A DNA stretch of 7,160 bases from Chloroflexi bacterium RBG_16_64_32 (lineage in GTDB: Bacteria > Chloroflexota > Dehalococcoidia > SM23-28-2 > RBG-16-64-32): NCBI GenBank assembly GCA_001795235.1, contig MGNZ01000114.1, forward strand, positions 1,482-8,641, written 5' to 3'. Of this stretch, positions 5,422 to 7,160 are shown piece after piece. A program made the translations under genes and the position numbers. The notes beneath the pieces are model-generated. The model worked only from the letters and a program-made list of their open reading frames with translations, was not told the origin of the DNA and made no database searches. How positions within the stretch are numbered: the first letter of the stretch is position 1; the number at the start of each line of letters is the position of its first letter.

Positions 5422-5522
5422 ACCCACGCGCTCCCGCTGGCAGGCGCAGCGGTGAACCCCAAGCCGCCGATTTCAATCGGCGGTGCGGCTTCCCCCACCT
5501 GCGGGACAGGGAGCAGCCGTGA
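5418..5522 (+). CDS. Possible 34-codon ORF between lysS and the methyltransferase (doubtful)
   Basis: A GTG at 5418-5420 overlaps the lysS stop as GTGA, with AGGGG (5407-5411) six bases upstream. The frame runs 34 codons to a TGA (5520-5522) that overlaps the next gene's GTG as GTGA. The product would start MNPRAPAGRRSG and end FPHLRDREQP. The final ten codons are the duplicated lysS tail, and the middle is the palindromic insert, so this is most simply a by-product of the duplication. It could still serve to carry ribosomes from lysS to the methyltransferase. No family is recognisable. Confidence 0.25.
   Translation: MNPRAPAGRRSGEPQAADFNRRCGFPHLRDREQP
5464..5483 (+). mobile_element. Perfect palindrome with TTCA loop, possible IS200/IS605-type end remnant
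   Basis: CCGCCGAT (5464-5471), loop TTCA (5472-5475), ATCGGCGG (5476-5483) form a perfect 8-bp stem, or 9 bp if the loop is tightened. Longer alternative pairing exists between AAGCCGC (5461-5467) and GCGGCTT (5485-5491). No T-run follows, so this is not a normal terminator. GAAGCC-like sequence before a GC-rich stem with a TTCA loop resembles the right-end hairpin / omega-RNA 3' end of TnpB-type IS200/IS605 elements, as I remember them. No transposase or TnpB gene is present, so this would be a small remnant or a MITE-like derivative. It lies inside the segment between the two direct repeats. Confidence 0.4.
5489..5511 (+). repeat. 23-bp direct repeat, copy 2 (before the methyltransferase)
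   Basis: Identical to 5388-5410. Read in the lysS-like frame it encodes FPHLRDR followed by EQP and a stop, as if it were the original LysS C-terminus. Its AGGGAG (5508-5513, partly beyond the repeat) is the SD used for the methyltransferase GTG at 5519. Confidence 0.9.
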
Positions 5523-6310
5523 CCGCCCAGCGCCGCAATGACAGCCAGCGCGACGCCTGGGACCGCCTGGCTGACGGCTGGGCGGAACTCGTTCGCACCG
5601 GCACCGACCACAACCGCGTCCACGTCTTGGACCCGGCGACGCTGGCTATCCTGGGCGATGTGGCCGGCAAGCGCGTCCTTGACGCCGGCTGCGGCGAGGG
5701 CCGCTTCGCCCGCATGCTGGCCCAGCGCGGCGCCCGCGTCACCGCCGTCGACCTGTCTTCCAGGATGATAGAACTCGCCCGCCAGGAGGAACAGAAGAAC
5801 CCCCTGGGCATCGACTACCACGTTGCTGACATCAGGGACCTCTCCCTCCTTCCCGCCGCCGAATTCGACATCGCCCTCGCCTACGTGTGCCTTGTTGACG
5901 TAGAGGAATACGAAGCCGCCATCGCCCAGATTGCCCGTGTCGTTAGGCCGGGCGGACAGTTCGTCTTTTCGATCACTCACCCGTGCTTTACCATGCCGGG
6001 CGCTGAATGGGAGTTGCGCGTCCCCGACAGCTTTCGTGACGCCGACAGGCTCTACCGGAAGGTCGATAACTACTTCCCGGCCAGGGAGACGCCCCTGAGG
6101 ATGTGGCCAAGAGCGCCTGCCGAGGTCGTCAACTACCACCGCCCTCTGAGCGAGTACGCCCATGCCCTGCGCGACAGCGGCTTCCTCATCCGTGACCTGG
6201 TGGAGCCCACCCCCGATCCTAAGCTCGCGGAACAACTCGACTTCTGGCGCGGCTACTTCCGCATCGCCCTGTTTATCATCTTCGACGCGGTGAAAGCAGG
6301 CCAGCAGTGA
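5519..6310 (+). CDS. Class I SAM-dependent methyltransferase, substrate unknown
   Basis: A 263-residue cytoplasmic methyltransferase of the UbiE/Methyltransf_11-like type. Visible motifs are the SAM-binding motif I VLDAGCGEGRFARML (53-67), acidic loop VDLS (77-80) after strand 2, ADIRDLSLL (103-111), FDIALAYVCLVDV (116-128), and the post-motif VVRPGGQFVFSITHPCFT (141-158). The C-terminal NYHRPLSEYAHALRDSGF (205-222) and VEPTPDP (228-234) are seen widely in this broad group but do not reveal the substrate. The start is GTG 5519, with GGGAG five bases upstream. A GTG at 5483 in the same frame would add 12 residues encoded by the duplicated lysS tail and is rejected. The stop overlaps the Nudix start. 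Small-molecule methylation is the general expectation. Confidence 0.85.
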   Translation: MTAQRRNDSQRDAWDRLADGWAELVRTGTDHNRVHVLDPATLAILGDVAGKRVLDAGCGEGRFARMLAQRGARVTAVDLSSRMIELARQEEQKNPLGIDYHVADIRDLSLLPAAEFDIALAYVCLVDVEEYEAAIAQIARVVRPGGQFVFSITHPCFTMPGAEWELRVPDSFRDADRLYRKVDNYFPARETPLRMWPRAPAEVVNYHRPLSEYAHALRDSGFLIRDLVEPTPDPKLAEQLDFWRGYFRIALFIIFDAVKAGQQ

Positions 6311-6813
6311 GGCGCCACTTCACCGCCACCGGCTTCGTCGTCCAGGACTCCCGCACCCTCCTCCACTGGCACAAGGCGCTCCAGCAGTGGATGCCTCCCG
6401 GCGGCCACATCGAGCCCGACGAGGACCCCGTCCAGGCCGTCCTCCGCGAGATCCGCGAGGAGACCGGCGTCACCGCCGAGGTCATCCCCTCCGCCCCAGT
6501 CCTTCCCTTCTCCAACCCCGGCCAGGTGCCGCCGCCCTACACCATCCTTCTGGAGGACAGCCACGAGCCCGGCGAGCCGCACCAGCACATCGACCTCATA
6601 TACTTTTGCCGTCTCCTGGACAGCCTGCCCGCCGAAGAGCGGGGCGCCGCCCACGAACAGCCCGCCGCCGACCTCCACTGGGTGGACGAGGACGCCCTGC
6701 GCTCCAACCAGCCGCTGGAACTCGCCGCCTGTCCGCCGCGGCGGATCCCCATAGCCGAGGACGTGCGCCTCCTCGCCCTCAAAGCCATCGATTTCGCCCG
6801 CCAGGCTCCGTGA
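6307..6813 (+). CDS. Nudix hydrolase
   Basis: Nudix enzymes hydrolyse nucleoside diphosphates linked to another group, with Mg2+ held by the Nudix box. The box is complete at residues 33-55, GHIEPDEDPVQAVLREIREETGV in two joined halves: G-x5-E (G33 to E39) and x7-REIREETGV (R47-V55), with metal-binding Glu51 and Glu52. The 168-residue length is ordinary for a single-domain member. The first strand (FTATGFVVQDSRTLLHWHK) and PHQHIDLIYFCRLL (91-104) fit the alpha/beta/alpha fold. The substrate cannot be predicted; housecleaning of modified nucleotides fits the DNA glycosylase next door. The GTG start overlaps the methyltransferase stop (GTGA), with only a weak AGG-type SD, so translation is probably coupled. 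Its stop overlaps the next GTG in the same way. Confidence 0.92.
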   Translation: MRRHFTATGFVVQDSRTLLHWHKALQQWMPPGGHIEPDEDPVQAVLREIREETGVTAEVIPSAPVLPFSNPGQVPPPYTILLEDSHEPGEPHQHIDLIYFCRLLDSLPAEERGAAHEQPAADLHWVDEDALRSNQPLELAACPPRRIPIAEDVRLLALKAIDFARQAP

Positions 6814-7160
6814 GTATCGATGCCGCCGGCGCCATTCACCTCCAGAGACGTGCCGCCGCGCGCCTGACACCCACAGCGCCGTTTCATTTCCAGGCGACCG
6901 TACACAAACCCTCCCACTTTCCGGCCCCTATCAACGTCTATCGGAGCGGCGTCTACTGGCAGACCCTCCGCCTCGGCGACGACCTCCTCGGCGTCAGACT
7001 GGAGGATGCCCGTGACGGCGACCGGCCGGCCATCGATGTTACGCTCTTCTCCTCGTCATCCCTGTCCGAGGCGCAAGAGAGTGCCGCCCTTGACGAACTC
7101 TCCTGGCGCTTCGATCTCGCCGCCGATCTCTCTCCCTTCGACCTCGCCTTTCGGGACGAC
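6810..7160 (+). CDS. Probable DNA glycosylase of the AlkA/OGG type, N-terminal part (runs off right edge)
   Basis: An open frame of 117 codons starts at GTG 6810, overlaps the Nudix stop (GTGA), and reaches the right edge with no stop. The N-terminus carries FHFQATVHKPSHFPAP, GVYWQTLRLGDDLLGVRLED and ELSWRFDLAADLSPFDLAF. From memory these resemble the N-terminal beta domain of DNA-3-methyladenine glycosylase II-like proteins, before the helix-hairpin-helix glycosylase domain, which would lie beyond the window. Codon use matches its neighbours. If correct, it excises damaged bases in base-excision repair, a natural companion of a Nudix enzyme. Seeing the HhH-GPD motif and its catalytic Asp downstream would confirm this; absence would refute it. 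Confidence 0.65.
   Translation, partial: MSIDAAGAIHLQRRAAARLTPTAPFHFQATVHKPSHFPAPINVYRSGVYWQTLRLGDDLLGVRLEDARDGDRPAIDVTLFSSSSLSEAQESAALDELSWRFDLAADLSPFDLAFRDD

Noticed and set aside
5461..5495. Intrinsic terminator after lysS
   Set aside because: The hairpin is strong but is followed by GCGGCTTCCCCC, not a T-run, and the next gene starts 36 bases after the stem.
5483..5518. GTG start adding 12 residues to the methyltransferase
   Set aside because: The extra residues come from the palindrome and the duplicated lysS tail, and GTG 5519 has a well-spaced GGGAG.
5381..6235. Minus-strand open frame of 284 codons opposite the methyltransferase
   Set aside because: Crosses the duplicated repeat and palindrome and is antisense to clear methyltransferase motifs; a composition artefact.

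Overview
The window is a GC-rich (roughly 60-65% by eye), densely packed bacterial chromosomal segment. Its gene content and protein style suggest Chloroflexota, possibly a Dehalococcoidia-like lineage: a coaD-rsmD pair behind a TM-anchored GH18-like protein with a Thr/Pro linker, a GreA next to a short lysyl-tRNA synthetase, and C-ending codon bias. This placement is inference from protein resemblance, not from a marker search. There is no rRNA, tRNA, CRISPR array or intact insertion sequence.

Layout. Two divergent transcription units face away from a short control region at about 3184-3408. Leftward (minus strand) lie a large membrane-anchored GH18-like/FnIII protein, rsmD (16S rRNA m2G966 methyltransferase), coaD (phosphopantetheine adenylyltransferase), and the first nine codons of one more gene running off the left edge. 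In this unit the ribosome binding site of rsmD or coaD overlaps the stop codon of the gene before it. coaD and the edge gene both use TTG starts behind a perfect AGGAGG. Rightward (plus strand) lie greA, lysS, a class I SAM methyltransferase, a Nudix hydrolase, and the N-terminal part of an AlkA/OGG-like DNA glycosylase that runs off the right edge. The last junctions are 4-base GTGA overlaps, so this half looks translationally coupled.

The most interesting signals are regulatory or structural. (1) The greA leader has a near-consensus promoter, followed by a hairpin plus U-tract terminator and an overlapping alternative hairpin. This is the layout of a transcription attenuator and recalls the attenuated greA leader (GraL) of E. 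coli. (2) This GreA lacks the two acidic residues at the coiled-coil tip that GreA needs for transcript cleavage, so it may be a Gre-fold factor with altered activity. (3) The end of lysS is duplicated: a perfect 23-bp direct repeat with a 101-bp period brackets a segment holding a perfect palindrome with a TTCA loop. The palindrome resembles the right-end hairpins of IS200/IS605-type (TnpB) elements. The duplication seems to have given lysS a new C-terminus and duplicated an SD+GTGA start signal. (4) The GH18-like domain appears to lack the catalytic glutamate. (5) The greA-lysS spacer can form two perfect, mutually exclusive stems.

As a whole the region is housekeeping: CoA synthesis, ribosome modification, transcript elongation, tRNA charging, and nucleotide/DNA maintenance. 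I see no defence system or mobile gene cluster.
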